Under the pieces are notes generated by a model. That model ran no database searches. It was not told the origin of the DNA and was given only the letters and a program-made list of their open reading frames with translations. A program made the position numbers and the translations under genes. Below are positions 50,343 through 58,865 of a stretch of DNA of 64,000 nucleotides, piece by piece. The stretch's first letter is position 1, and each line of letters starts with the position of its first letter. The stretch lies in IMG/VR virus record IMGVR_UViG_3300021168_000025, positions 1 through 64,000 of that record; one strand, 5' to 3'. This DNA comes from a virus.

Positions 50343-50800
50343 TTGTGTATTTCTAGGTTTGGAGATTCCGCAACCCGCGAAGGGAAAGACCGTGCCCATC
50401 GTCACGCTTTCGCGTGACTTATCATTGACCCCAGGCTCCGGTGCCGCGCGACCCCCGTGCGGGGATGGCGGCTGCCTTGTGTCTCGGCCGAAGCCGGGGG
50501 ACACGCCGGGACCGCTACCCGCATGCGATGCGGGATAGGCCTCGGGCTGCCTGGGACAGGCATGGTGCTAGCGCGGCGGGCGATCCAAGGCACGGGAACC
50601 CATTTGAGGGAACCGGGCTTGAATGCCGATGCCGCTTGCGGGGCTGGCGGTCGTCTGCCAGAGCCTTGCTGACCGGGAACTTCTCTGGCCGGGTTGTCCG
50701 ACCAGCCCCTGACGGGGCATCCCTTCGGTGGCTCCCCCGGAGGCTCCCTCCCTGATGTTCCGGGAGGGACCACCCTCCGGGGTCCACCCTATAGATGGGG
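50343..50800 (-). ncRNA. Candidate large structured non-coding RNA
   Basis: About 460 nt with visibly higher G+C than its surroundings and no credible gene. On the minus strand many strong stems are visible: a 7-bp stem with GAAA loop (about 50401-50418), a stem with UUCG loop (about 50488-50499), a 6-7-bp stem near 50520-50536, CCCC/GGGG near 50706-50717, CCCTCCC/GGGAGGG near 50744-50766, and a nested long arm in which GGCTGG-CGG (around 50690-50705) pairs with CCG-CCAGCC (around 50642-50652) and encloses GCCAGAG/CTCTGGC. It ends in an intrinsic terminator and is preceded by repeat array D. Not recognised as tmRNA, RNase P or 6S; related in style to ornate phage RNAs such as GOLLD and ROOL. 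Confidence 0.6.
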
Positions 50801-50802
50801 AT

Positions 50803-50815
50803 TAAAGTTACTTTT
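50803..50815. promoter_or_regulatory. TAAAGTNACTTTA-like palindrome
   Basis: TAAAGTTACTTTT is an odd-centred 11-bp palindrome (AAAGT-T-ACTTT) just upstream of the candidate ncRNA. A 13-bp perfect copy occurs at 60930-60942. Possible operator. Confidence 0.35.
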
Positions 50816-50880
50816 TCAAGGTTTTTCTTTGCGTGACTTTTCAATGGGTTAGGCGGTGTCCACGCTTAAAGTTCTTCTTT

Positions 50881-51008
50881 GACTCAGTCACCTTTTATTG
50901 GGTGACTGTTTGCTCAGATCATATGTTTCTCTCGCCCATCGTGGCTCGTTCCGGGGCTTTGTTTCAGGTTCTCCAATTAAGACTCACTCTCTTCTAATGT
51001 TTCTTTCC
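50881..51008. repeat. 36-bp-type repeat array D (decayed)
   Basis: Three or four degenerate units: starts near 50912, 50943 (GGCTCGTTC) and 50981 (GACTCACTC), each followed by a TGTTTC block. One perfect 8-bp hairpin (50885-50908, CAGTCACC/GGTGACTG) lies at the distal end. The last unit overlaps the 3' end of the helicase gene. Confidence 0.65.
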
Positions 51009-52592
51009 CGGTTTAAGGTTTAGAGTCTTTTGTGGGTTGTCTACCAAGGCTTTCCACAAGTCACCGCCGGTCGCGTGGAACCCTAGTATTAGCTCATCAA
51101 CCGAGTCTTTGACAACAAGGTCGTAGATAAAGCAGCGGTGTTGCTGCCCGGTGCGGTGGATACGCCCTTCGGCCTCGGCGCGTGGTACGACGCCGACCGG
51201 TGACTCGTAGAATAGCTCGTAGGAGCCGACTTGCAGGTTCAGCCCCATCGATGCCTTGCGCCAGTTCGCCACCAGGAACCGGTACTTCGGGTCGGTGTTG
51301 AATGACTCCTTGATCAGTGTCCAATCCTTGGTACCGCCCCATAGCCAACCGTGCTTGATCTTTTCCTTGGTGAGCGCGTCACTGATCTTCTGGCCGGACA
51401 CGTTGAACTCATAGAATATGACACATTTGCGATCTTCGGGAATCTCCTTCACCAGTTCCATCAGTAACTCAAGCTTGGGGTTGACGGCGAACTCCACCTG
51501 GGCGCGCTCGCCGCTTTCGTCATCGATAAACCCGACAAACCCGGAACTGATCTGCCGCATGCGGAGGAACGCGTTACGACATTCGCGGAACTTACCCTTA
51601 CTGGCGAATAGTTCGTCGCGCGCCTTGATGAAATAGTTCCAGTTCTCGACCGGGAAGTCACAAGCCTTGATCACCTTTACCTTGGGTGGTAACTCGACGC
51701 ACTCCTCGACCGAGTACCGCAGTGACGATGAGGCGATGAACCGGGATAGGGTCGGTTGCAGCTTCTTGCGCAAGGTGTACTCGGTGCCGCCCCACTTCGG
51801 GAAGAACTTCGAATAGAACGCCTCGCGGAACATACCCATCTGGGTACCCAACGCCCGACCGTGATCGGCGAGGTACAGTTGTGCCCAGATCATCGCCGGG
51901 TCGCGGCCAAAGGCGCGGCCGGCTAGACCGTAGCGCACCTTGGCGTGGAGCGAGAAGTGTTTACAGACCTTATAGTTCAGCGAGCCGGTGTCACCGACAC
52001 TGGTTGACTGGTCAAAGAACACCGCATCGACATGCATGCCGACCTTGTCGAGTAACTCGGTTAGCGGCTGCCGTCGTTTGTGTCCGGTGTCGTGGCCGTT
52101 GCGATCCCGCCGGGTGACCATCTTGGATACCATCGCCGCGATCCCGGCGTAGGTACCGATAATCAAACCGTCACCGGTAAGTGTGGCCAATGTAAGCCAT
52201 TTTTGCGCACTCGACCCCTTACGCAGTGACACATACGGGAACGGGAACCCCCACTTGACGATCTCGTCTTCCCACGACTCGACCAGTTCGTCGGTCGGAC
52301 AGAACACGATGCCGCGCCGGATGGTACCGATGCGCAGGAAATAGTTGAAGAGTTCCAGTGACACGACGGTCTTGCCCAGACCGAGATCGGTCATAAACAG
52401 TATCTCGGGGTAGGCCGCGCCCAGGAGGAAGCAAATCTTCTGGTCGGTGCGCAGCGGCGCGGTAAACTTTGGGCGCGGCTTGACCAGCTTGAGGTCGGCG
52501 GTGACCGCTTCCGCGCTCAGTGACTTAATCCAGGAGAGTTCCTCGACTTCACGGCTGAGGTATTCGGTTACGGCTTTGGGGGAGATCGGCAT
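50994..52592 (-). CDS. SNF2/DEAD-like helicase
   Basis: 532 aa. Motif I TDLGLGKT (68-75), motif Ia-like region, motif II VFFDQST (191-197), motif III GLAGRA (222-227) and motif V/VI SMGLNLQVGS and EAEGRIHRTGQ (448-483) show an SNF2-like superfamily 2 ATPase. Motif II reads DQST rather than DEAH/DESH, so the usual Glu is Gln; ATPase could be impaired or altered. TGATG overlap with the upstream gene. Probably remodels DNA or displaces proteins in replication or repair. Confidence 0.85.
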   Translation of the reverse strand: MPISPKAVTEYLSREVEELSWIKSLSAEAVTADLKLVKPRPKFTAPLRTDQKICFLLGAAYPEILFMTDLGLGKTVVSLELFNYFLRIGTIRRGIVFCPTDELVESWEDEIVKWGFPFPYVSLRKGSSAQKWLTLATLTGDGLIIGTYAGIAAMVSKMVTRRDRNGHDTGHKRRQPLTELLDKVGMHVDAVFFDQSTSVGDTGSLNYKVCKHFSLHAKVRYGLAGRAFGRDPAMIWAQLYLADHGRALGTQMGMFREAFYSKFFPKWGGTEYTLRKKLQPTLSRFIASSSLRYSVEECVELPPKVKVIKACDFPVENWNYFIKARDELFASKGKFRECRNAFLRMRQISSGFVGFIDDESGERAQVEFAVNPKLELLMELVKEIPEDRKCVIFYEFNVSGQKISDALTKEKIKHGWLWGGTKDWTLIKESFNTDPKYRFLVANWRKASMGLNLQVGSYELFYESPVGVVPRAEAEGRIHRTGQQHRCFIYDLVVKDSVDELILGFHATGGDLWKALVDNPQKTLNLKPGKKH

Positions 52593-52798
52593 CACTCCTC
52601 CTTGGCGGCGAACAGTGTAGCTTCGGGACCGCATGCGCCCAGCGTCCGCATGGTTTCGACGGTGTGCACAATGGTCCGCGTGGTACCATACAGGTAGTCG
52701 TTTACCTCGATGTACGATTTGGGATGCAGACAGCGCGGCGTGGGGAAACCGCTCTCGTTGATGGGTCCGACATGGATACAGTCACGACACGCTTTCAT
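52592..52798 (-). CDS. Small Cys-rich protein
   Basis: 68 aa. CRDC (4-7), then RCLHP near 22-26 and a later Cys suggest a zinc-binding fold shared by small phage proteins. ATGA coupling upstream, TGATG downstream to the helicase. Unknown. Confidence 0.68.
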   Translation of the reverse strand: MKACRDCIHVGPINESGFPTPRCLHPKSYIEVNDYLYGTTRTIVHTVETMRTLGACGPEATLFAAKEE

Positions 52799-53001
52799 TT
52801 GGTGTCCCTCACAAACAGTGGTCCGGGGTAGTCCAGGATCATGGGTATGTCAATCGTCTCCGATTCTGGCTCCATGCCAACGTCACAGGGGTTTGAGGTA
52901 CACAGTTCCCGGACGTGGGCGCGCGCCTCTTCTGCGGTGTCACCGTGAACGGTGATCCAGTGTACTGTGGTAGTCACCACTTTGGCCTTGTATCGTTTCA
53001 T
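52795..53001 (-). CDS. Small hypothetical protein
   Basis: 68 aa. A strand-helix-strand start (YKAKVVTTTVHWITVHGDTAEEARAHVREL split by a turn) like the small YkuJ/ACT-type folds, then a Pro/Asp-rich tail. SD AAGGGAAC. Unknown. Confidence 0.65.
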   Translation of the reverse strand: MKRYKAKVVTTTVHWITVHGDTAEEARAHVRELCTSNPCDVGMEPESETIDIPMILDYPGPLFVRDTK

Positions 53002-54494
53002 CTCGCGAGTTCCCTTCTGAATCCTGGTTGATCTTCGTTGTCAGTGTCGCTGTCCTGTTCGTGACTCCGACCGATCCAGGTGGTGATCTTCGCGTCGAGA
53101 TCGGGACTCATGTAGTGCGCCTGTCCGGGGATACAGAACTGGCCGGACGGGTAGTGCTGACTGATGACGATGGTCTGCCGCGCCTTGTCGTTGCGGACCT
53201 TCTGGCTGTGCAGCCGGGCGATCCCGCTATTCTCTTCCGAATTGGTCTGGCTGTAGGTGATTGCATTGTCGGCGACCGACAGCATGCCGATAGACCCGCT
53301 GCCGTGGTGCCCGCGCACCTCTGTGGCGCTCTCGGCTGCCCTAGTGCCTTGCTGGGGTACCACCAGGGCGTAATCGCGCTCCACGGCGCTCCCACGTAGC
53401 TGGATGGCGAGGTCTTCGAGCTTCTCCCAGCGGTCGGCGTCGCCGCTGCGCAGCCGCATGATTTGCGGATAATCGATCATCACCATGTCCGGCTTGAAGT
53501 TTTCGAGTAACTCCATTTCGTCAAGGTCGCGTTCCAGCATCTCAAAGGACAGTGACCCGGTAGGGTACGATTTGATCCTCAGGTTGTCGAGAAAATAGTC
53601 ACGGTCCATCTTCTCGGCGAGGTACGCTTCGGTGTCTTCTTTGTCTTCGATGACAAAGTTGGGTTTCAGCACCGTGGTGCGGAGATCGGTTACACCGTGC
53701 CGTTCCTCAAACAGGGTGTAGTGATAGTCACCCTCGCGCTTGGTACCCGAATACAAGGTTTGGAAGTACCGTGCAGCGGTGAGTTCCCCCGAGTTCTCCA
53801 GGGTGTAGTGTACCGACCGCCAGCCTTTGAGCAGCGCGTGTTTGCCGCAGTGAGTGAGGAAGAAACTCTTACCACGGTTACGCGCCGCGATGAACAGTAA
53901 CATTTCCTTCTTGGTGGGACACAAGCCGATCCGGTCAAATGGTTCGATTCCGATGTGACAATAGTCACCGGGGTGACGGTTGAGGAACCCCAATGCCGCT
54001 GTCTCGGCTAGGGTGAACCCGGTGTTACGGGCGAGTGAATGGGTAGCTTTGAGTGACTGTCGGAAGATAGTGTCTATTTGGTCGGCCGCGTCTTCCGGGC
54101 TGTCCTGGTACAGTGCCGCCGCTCTCTGGATGGCGGCGCGTTGGTTCCGGCGGCGGTTAAATTCGTGTATCATGTCGGCGACGTACCGGGTATTGAGACT
54201 CCGCTCTAACCGTAACATCGAGGTCAGCACACGTTGGTAATTGTTGTGACGCCTGTCCTCCTTGTTACTCAGTACCACGGTGAACACGTCATCGATGTGC
54301 TCGCGGCCGGGTGCCTGTTTGTATTTCTTGCGGTAACTCAGACACCGGGCGACGATGTCATCAAGCGGCGGGTCGAGCAGAGTTACATCAACCGCACTAG
54401 CGACAAACGCCGCATTATCGTCGGTACCAAATGCGACACAGGTGGTGATTGATTCCTGTACCGACAGGGTGAAACGTTCGTCACTATTCGCCAT
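52998..54494 (-). CDS. dnaB-like: DnaB-like replicative helicase / RecA-fold ATPase
   Basis: 498 aa. An N-terminal helical domain (1-150) and a RecA-fold C-terminal domain. The P-loop region reads FIAARNRGKS (201-210): GKS is kept, but the first Gly of the Walker A motif is Ala. Walker B is MVMIDYPQIM (337-346), and VVPQQGTRAAESA fits the sensor/Gln motif of DnaB-type helicases (usually QLNR). C-terminal IARLHSQKVRNDKARQTIVIS also fits. Follows a small partner gene with an 11-nt overlap. It likely unwinds the phage fork. Confidence 0.78.
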   Translation of the reverse strand: MANSDERFTLSVQESITTCVAFGTDDNAAFVASAVDVTLLDPPLDDIVARCLSYRKKYKQAPGREHIDDVFTVVLSNKEDRRHNNYQRVLTSMLRLERSLNTRYVADMIHEFNRRRNQRAAIQRAAALYQDSPEDAADQIDTIFRQSLKATHSLARNTGFTLAETAALGFLNRHPGDYCHIGIEPFDRIGLCPTKKEMLLFIAARNRGKSFFLTHCGKHALLKGWRSVHYTLENSGELTAARYFQTLYSGTKREGDYHYTLFEERHGVTDLRTTVLKPNFVIEDKEDTEAYLAEKMDRDYFLDNLRIKSYPTGSLSFEMLERDLDEMELLENFKPDMVMIDYPQIMRLRSGDADRWEKLEDLAIQLRGSAVERDYALVVPQQGTRAAESATEVRGHHGSGSIGMLSVADNAITYSQTNSEENSGIARLHSQKVRNDKARQTIVISQHYPSGQFCIPGQAHYMSPDLDAKITTWIGRSHEQDSDTDNEDQPGFRRELAR

Positions 54495-54963
54495 CGTAAG
54501 GTACCACAAGCTGAAGTAACCGTGATTGCATGTAACCGGGAAAGGCTTCCTCAAGGGCGCGCGGTACCCAATCGATCCGGTCCATCATCGCCTTGAACGA
54601 CGGCGGGCTGTTGAACACCCGGAGCAGGAGGTTGGCTAGCTCCCTGGCGCAGACATGGCCAAGAGCGACGTGCTGCACCGGCATCAGCCCCGGCGCGCAT
54701 TCGGTGAGTAGCTCGCGCACGGCTTCCGACTTAGTGGCGAAGCTGGCGAAGCTGCCCGATTTCTTTATGTGGAAGGACCGGCCAACATAGATACCCCGGT
54801 GCTCGCACTCGCGCAGGACGCCTTCCAGTAACCAATCCTGTTCCTCAACATTGTCACTGCGGATGGATTGGTTTTGCATAAGTAACGCGCACCGCTTCCT
54901 TATGTCATCGAGTTGCTTTCTCTGTAGTAACGGTAACTCTTCCACGATGGTCTGGTAGGACAT
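54484..54963 (-). CDS. Hypothetical protein upstream of the helicase
   Basis: 159 aa, all-helical. First gene of the leftward early region, with GGGAGCGAC before ATG. Position next to a DnaB-like helicase suggests a helicase loader or primase partner, but no motif supports this. Confidence 0.65.
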   Translation of the reverse strand: MSYQTIVEELPLLQRKQLDDIRKRCALLMQNQSIRSDNVEEQDWLLEGVLRECEHRGIYVGRSFHIKKSGSFASFATKSEAVRELLTECAPGLMPVQHVALGHVCARELANLLLRVFNSPPSFKAMMDRIDWVPRALEEAFPGYMQSRLLQLVVPYDGE

Positions 54964-55023
54964 TAGTCGTCGCTCCCTGATTGGGTGGTGCTCCCTATTC
55001 TATTTATACGGTAGGCGCGGAGC

Positions 55024-55068
55024 CGAATCGGGCGCGCTAAATTTTTTTTCGCCGACCGCCCCGATTCG
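55024..55068. repeat. Inverted repeat flanking an A/T tract
   Basis: CGAATCGGG (55024-55032) and CCCGATTCG (55060-55068) are perfect 9-bp arms separated by 27 nt containing AAATTTTTTTT. Could be an origin element, operator or terminator. Confidence 0.5.
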
Positions 55069-55079
55069 CTATGCGCCGT

Positions 55080-55470
55080 CCGTCTAATTTAAGTAGGACA
55101 TAGCGGCTCGGAAGGCGTACTGCGGCGCAACGCCGGGGTCACCGCCTAGGGCAAGAGCGCACCGTAGAGCCGGTGGGCGGATGCCGACACGCCGCACTTT
55201 TGGTGAAAACTAACCCGGATTCCGGGGAAGGGCTGTTCACCAATCGTACCTAAAGCCCAGGAACTCTCTCCGGTCGCCGGAACGGCTGGTTGAGGGATGC
55301 ACACAGCCATGTCAAGCCGCATCAAAGAAAACCAGGGTGACGGCGACCCCATCCTGTACCCAAGTGGTCGATGCCAGTTCCGGTGTCTTTCGGCCCATAC
55401 CGCAACGATGGACACTCTTGCAGCCCAGCCAGTGACTCAGGTAGAGTTACTGTGCTGGGCGCATCGTGCC
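55080..55470 (+). ncRNA. Second candidate structured RNA / leader
   Basis: Contains a 6-bp GGTGAA/TTCACC arm closing a GC-rich loop (about 55201-55247) and a long hairpin at 55405-55467: ACGATG/CATCGT outer stem, then a 16-bp arm (55423-55438 with 55444-55460, one G-T pair and one bulge). No ORF of note. It precedes the HNH gene, so it may be a regulatory leader or a separate RNA; strand is uncertain. Confidence 0.4.
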
Positions 55471-55500
55471 TTTCTCCCTCCCGAACGATAGACAAAAGAG

Positions 55501-56055
55501 ATGACGAAGAGAACCGGTACCAAAAGCATTCCAGACAGACTCCGCGAGTTAGGGTTCAGTTCCTATCAGGACTATTTGAGGAGTGATCATTGGAGGGAAC
55601 TTCGGGTTCGTTACTTTCGGAGTAAATTGCCGAAAAGGAATGAAGAAGGTTTGGCTTTGTGTCAGTTTTGTGATCAGACTTCGGGTCTTAATCTCCACCA
55701 TAAAACCTACGGCAGGTTGGGAAACGAACGTTTGATGGATGTGATGCTGGTGTGTCGGGATCATCACGGGGTTATTCATCAGCTTGAACGTCATGGGTTC
55801 CAATTATGGCGCGCATCAAAAACGTCACCAAAAAAAGCGACTAAGTTACTAGCCGGACCTAATGCCTACGAACGCTCTCGGTTGCGGCGTGAAAAGATAC
55901 AAGCACGCAGAAGAGAGTGGCGGCAAGCATGTCGGGAGGCAAACCGGTTGTGGTTACAATTATGGCTGACACGGTATTGGTTACCGATACCGCCACATAA
56001 TTTCGAATATGTCACTCTGCGGCTTTTGCAAGCGATCTTGTACTTCCGTGCTTAA
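55501..56055 (+). CDS. HNH endonuclease-like protein
   Basis: 184 aa. CQFC (54-57) followed by LNLHHKTYGRLGNERLMDVMLVCRDHHGVIH gives a classic HNH core: His66-His67, Asn75, and the second zinc Cys85/His88 pair with a final His. The C-terminal 90 residues are Arg/Trp-rich and likely DNA-binding. Codon use is more A/T-rich than neighbours, as often for mobile HNH genes. Could be homing-type or a host-DNA nuclease. Confidence 0.78.
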   Translation: MTKRTGTKSIPDRLRELGFSSYQDYLRSDHWRELRVRYFRSKLPKRNEEGLALCQFCDQTSGLNLHHKTYGRLGNERLMDVMLVCRDHHGVIHQLERHGFQLWRASKTSPKKATKLLAGPNAYERSRLRREKIQARRREWRQACREANRLWLQLWLTRYWLPIPPHNFEYVTLRLLQAILYFRA

Positions 56056-56085
56056 ACGTGTGACCCTTAATGGAGGAGTCCGTCC

Positions 56086-56553
56086 ATGACAAAGCTGGTG
56101 ATCGCCGATAATTCCGTGATGACCGAAGGTGATGACGAGTACCACAACATACCGTGTCCGGGTTGCGGTAACTTCATCCTCCACCTGAGTGACGAACCGC
56201 ACACCTTTGGGCTGACCACGGCGTTGATCCCGATGCGTTGTGACTCTTGCAAGAAGCTGTGGGAACTCACGGTCATGTGGGACAAGCTTGGGGTTCCTCA
56301 CCTTGGTTGGGCTGTTGGTGACGAGACACCGAAACCGGAACTGGTCCGGCTCAACCGTCATCACGAAGCACGCAAGATGGAACCCTGGCTGTCGCATGAC
56401 CGTAAGGAAGAGATCGAGGAAATGGCGGTGATCGGGCGTGACCGTGACATCACCATCAACGCCAAGGAACTCCTGTCACTGATTGACGAGCTTACCTTCA
56501 CCAAGGACATGCTGTTCAGCGAGTTCCGGCGCGGCAAGCCGGATTTGGACTAG
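56086..56553 (+). CDS. Zinc-ribbon protein
   Basis: 155 aa, SD GGAGGAG. CPGC (24-27) and CDSC (52-55) form a zinc ribbon; the C-terminal 60 residues are charged and helical. Not recognised as any specific transcription factor. Likely a nucleic acid or polymerase binder. Confidence 0.7.
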   Translation: MTKLVIADNSVMTEGDDEYHNIPCPGCGNFILHLSDEPHTFGLTTALIPMRCDSCKKLWELTVMWDKLGVPHLGWAVGDETPKPELVRLNRHHEARKMEPWLSHDRKEEIEEMAVIGRDRDITINAKELLSLIDELTFTKDMLFSEFRRGKPDLD

Positions 56554-56614
56554 GTGGGGGTTTACCCATGTCATTTCCCATGGTAGCGTTCTACCCAACG
56601 ACCAGAGGTGACGG

Positions 56615-58015
56615 ATGCCTGATGACCTGACAAGGCTTATGTGGGTTGATCTGACTAAGGTGGGAGACAACCATTGCCGCGACTTTGCCGTTGATCCTAT
56701 TGATGACGCCATCGTTGAGGAGCTGTGTCGGTCTATCGATGAGCACGGGCTTTGGCCCGGTATGGTGCTTTACGCCTATAATGGTAGTCTCGATGATATC
56801 CGTATCGCTGCCGGTCACCACCGGGTGCGGGCGGCAGTACGGCGCGGGTATACTAAGGTGCAGTTTCCCGTCCGGTTGTCTATCACCGATGAGGAACTCA
56901 TCAGACTGTACGCGGAAGAGAACGCGACCCAGCGCGGCAACTACGGCACGGCGCAAGCCGGTTCGATTGCCAGTACCGTACACTTTCTAGCCAAGGCGGT
57001 GATGGTTGGCAACCTTGTCGAAATTTCGACAAGGTTCGATATGCCTACCAGAGCAATCGAAACGCTACGAGGTCAGATAGCTTCCGAACGCGGTCTTGGT
57101 AGGAAGTTGATCCTTAATTTTCTACACGATGTTCCCGGTATCAATCAACAAGCGGTTAATGAGCAAATCATCAATCTCAAATCTTCCGGTAACTACGCGC
57201 GGATCATCGGCGAAGTCGAGGCCGAGATCGTGCGTGAGGAACAGGAAGCTGCTGAAGCTCTGGAACGTGCCGAAGCCGAACGTGTCGCTGCCGTTGAACG
57301 CGCGCGGCTGGCGAAGGAGCGGGCCGAACGGGAGGCTGCCGAGAAGGCCGAACGGGAGGCTGCCGAGAAGGCGCGCGCGTTGGAAGAGTTACAAGCAAAC
57401 CGTGAAGAGGCGAGTAACCTTGCTGCAAAAGCTGCGGCTGCCGCCGAACAGGAAGTGACTTTTGATTATGCCGGCGTCGTTAAGCATTTAACGGTAGCTC
57501 ATCACATAAACACCTTTCGTGATGCAGTCACCGAACTTAAGGGCGTCAAACTTCCCGTTGAGAAGCAAGCGGAACTCGCTGCGTGTCTGGTTGCTTATGC
57601 GAAGGAGAGTGACAGGGAATTCACCGGCAGCTTTATCAAATTGTACATTCATGTAAAAGCAGAGGAGGTACTGACGGGGGTTCGGCGTGACGATGACGAA
57701 GCGCGCCGGTCGCGTTTGGAACAGGACATCTTGTTACAGATGCAGGATTATCAGAAAAAGTTCTCCACACATGTTCAACGTATGACAGGTGTCGGTGTCA
57801 AAATCCGTAACTGGTTGCGTGACTATCCGACCGTCGATCTTACCGTCGAAGCGGAATTTCGCAACGCGGTGACTGATGCACGGAAAATCATCAATGCGCT
57901 AGAAAGGGAGTTTGGACATGGCGAAAGGACGGAAACTGGTACAGGCAAAGCGGTTGCGCGCAGAAACTCTACGCAAGCGACGCGGCCAAACGGCAGACCG
58001 GCCTTGGGGGATTGA
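56615..58015 (+). CDS. ParB/sulfiredoxin-domain protein with coiled coil
   Basis: 466 aa. Residues about 25-120 match the ParB N-terminal (ParB/Srx) domain: IDEHGLWPGMVL, then IRIAAGHHRVRAAVRRGYTKVQFPVR and LYAEENATQRGNYG, with the G-x-H-R nucleotide-binding motif. Residues about 205-285 are a long Glu/Ala/Arg coiled coil. The C-terminal half has helical modules. Such proteins bind CTP or nucleotides and often act in partition or as nucleases. SD GAGGTGAC. Confidence 0.78.
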   Translation: MPDDLTRLMWVDLTKVGDNHCRDFAVDPIDDAIVEELCRSIDEHGLWPGMVLYAYNGSLDDIRIAAGHHRVRAAVRRGYTKVQFPVRLSITDEELIRLYAEENATQRGNYGTAQAGSIASTVHFLAKAVMVGNLVEISTRFDMPTRAIETLRGQIASERGLGRKLILNFLHDVPGINQQAVNEQIINLKSSGNYARIIGEVEAEIVREEQEAAEALERAEAERVAAVERARLAKERAEREAAEKAEREAAEKARALEELQANREEASNLAAKAAAAAEQEVTFDYAGVVKHLTVAHHINTFRDAVTELKGVKLPVEKQAELAACLVAYAKESDREFTGSFIKLYIHVKAEEVLTGVRRDDDEARRSRLEQDILLQMQDYQKKFSTHVQRMTGVGVKIRNWLRDYPTVDLTVEAEFRNAVTDARKIINALEREFGHGERTETGTGKAVARRNSTQATRPNGRPALGD

Positions 58016-58643
58016 TCGTCCTGTTGTTGGTGCCACTTCCCACGATCACGCTGTTTCGTTAGCTGAACGATTCGAGCTTGGGGTATATTTTGAGGCAAGG
58101 GACTTCGATTCTTGGGCAGTTGAATGTGGGTTACTATCGTCGCCGCCCCATCCACGCTCACCAGAATGGGCGAGCTTTGTCTATGCTCGTAATAAGCTGA
58201 TTCATCGTCTACGCAAAGCGGCGAAACACTCCCGTATGGCGGAAGAGATCGGTAACTCATTTGATTTGCGTTACGATCCGCATTCACAGAAGTGGATGTT
58301 GATGCCTAGTGACGAAGTTATTGCTCGTCAGGTTGTTTTGAAACCAATAGAGGATTATGTGGATTCTGAGCAGGAGAAGTTCTGGGCGTTGGCGCGCGGG
58401 GCGGAACTTGTTAAAGGCACACAGTTGTATAATCTGGCAAAGCATAGCAACGCCCAATTTGACGTGTTAAAGAAGGTAATTGTAGCACACATTGAGTCAA
58501 TGTTTACCGAAATAGAGGGTTTCAAACAGGAGCTTCAAGAAGAGTTACGCCTTCGACATCAGAGCAGCCGTGGTGGTGTCGGACACAATCGCCGGGTTCG
58601 TGTTATGATAGACGCGGAAGCATTGCTAGAGGCAGATGACTGA
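57918..58643 (+). CDS. Hypothetical protein
   Basis: 241 aa. ATG at 57918 with AGGGAG SD; overlaps the ParB-like gene by 98 nt in a different frame. Basic N-terminus (KGRKLVQAKRLRAETLRKRRG), a DFDSWAVECGLL segment, and a helical C-half. Unknown; DNA-binding is possible from the charge. Confidence 0.65.
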   Translation: MAKGRKLVQAKRLRAETLRKRRGQTADRPWGIDRPVVGATSHDHAVSLAERFELGVYFEARDFDSWAVECGLLSSPPHPRSPEWASFVYARNKLIHRLRKAAKHSRMAEEIGNSFDLRYDPHSQKWMLMPSDEVIARQVVLKPIEDYVDSEQEKFWALARGAELVKGTQLYNLAKHSNAQFDVLKKVIVAHIESMFTEIEGFKQELQEELRLRHQSSRGGVGHNRRVRVMIDAEALLEADD

Positions 58644-58658
58644 TCGGGAGAGAATCAA

Positions 58659-58865
58659 ATGCCGAAGGATACTCTGTTCGATGACGCGACACTCAAGCGC
58701 GTAATGCTGAAAATGTTCCAAAGTCCCACGGCTGATGTGGCAGGTTTCTGTAACACGCTTGGCTTAAACCCGAAGGAGTTTATAGCGTACCTCAAGGATG
58801 ACACTCGTAACGGTGACTGGCTGCGCGAGGTTCTAGATAAGGTAGGGGGTATGATCGTCATTTGA
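58659..58865 (+). CDS. Small hypothetical protein
   Basis: 68 aa, SD GGGAGAG. Helical; convergent with the next gene, overlapping by 8 nt at the 3' ends. Unknown. Confidence 0.65.
   Translation: MPKDTLFDDATLKRVMLKMFQSPTADVAGFCNTLGLNPKEFIAYLKDDTRNGDWLREVLDKVGGMIVI

Larger units (their letters stand above)
54964..55500. other. Divergent intergenic region (537 bp)
   Basis: Separates leftward and rightward genes. It holds an AT-rich TATTTATACGG element (near 55001-55011) that may serve the leftward operon, an inverted repeat around a T8 tract, and a folded segment (55080-55470). No convincing gene on either strand. A replication origin is possible here, but no iterons or DnaA boxes were seen. 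Confidence 0.6.

Noticed and set aside
50402-50773. Long open frames on both strands inside the structured segment
   Set aside because: Open in several frames at once because of high G+C, Pro/Arg/Gly-rich products, no SD, no family resemblance; stem-loops explain the sequence better.
50343-50800. Known RNAs: RNase P, tmRNA, group I or II intron
   Set aside because: The signature sequences of these classes (RNase P core boxes, tRNA-like end of tmRNA, group I P7/S, group II domain V) were not found on either strand.
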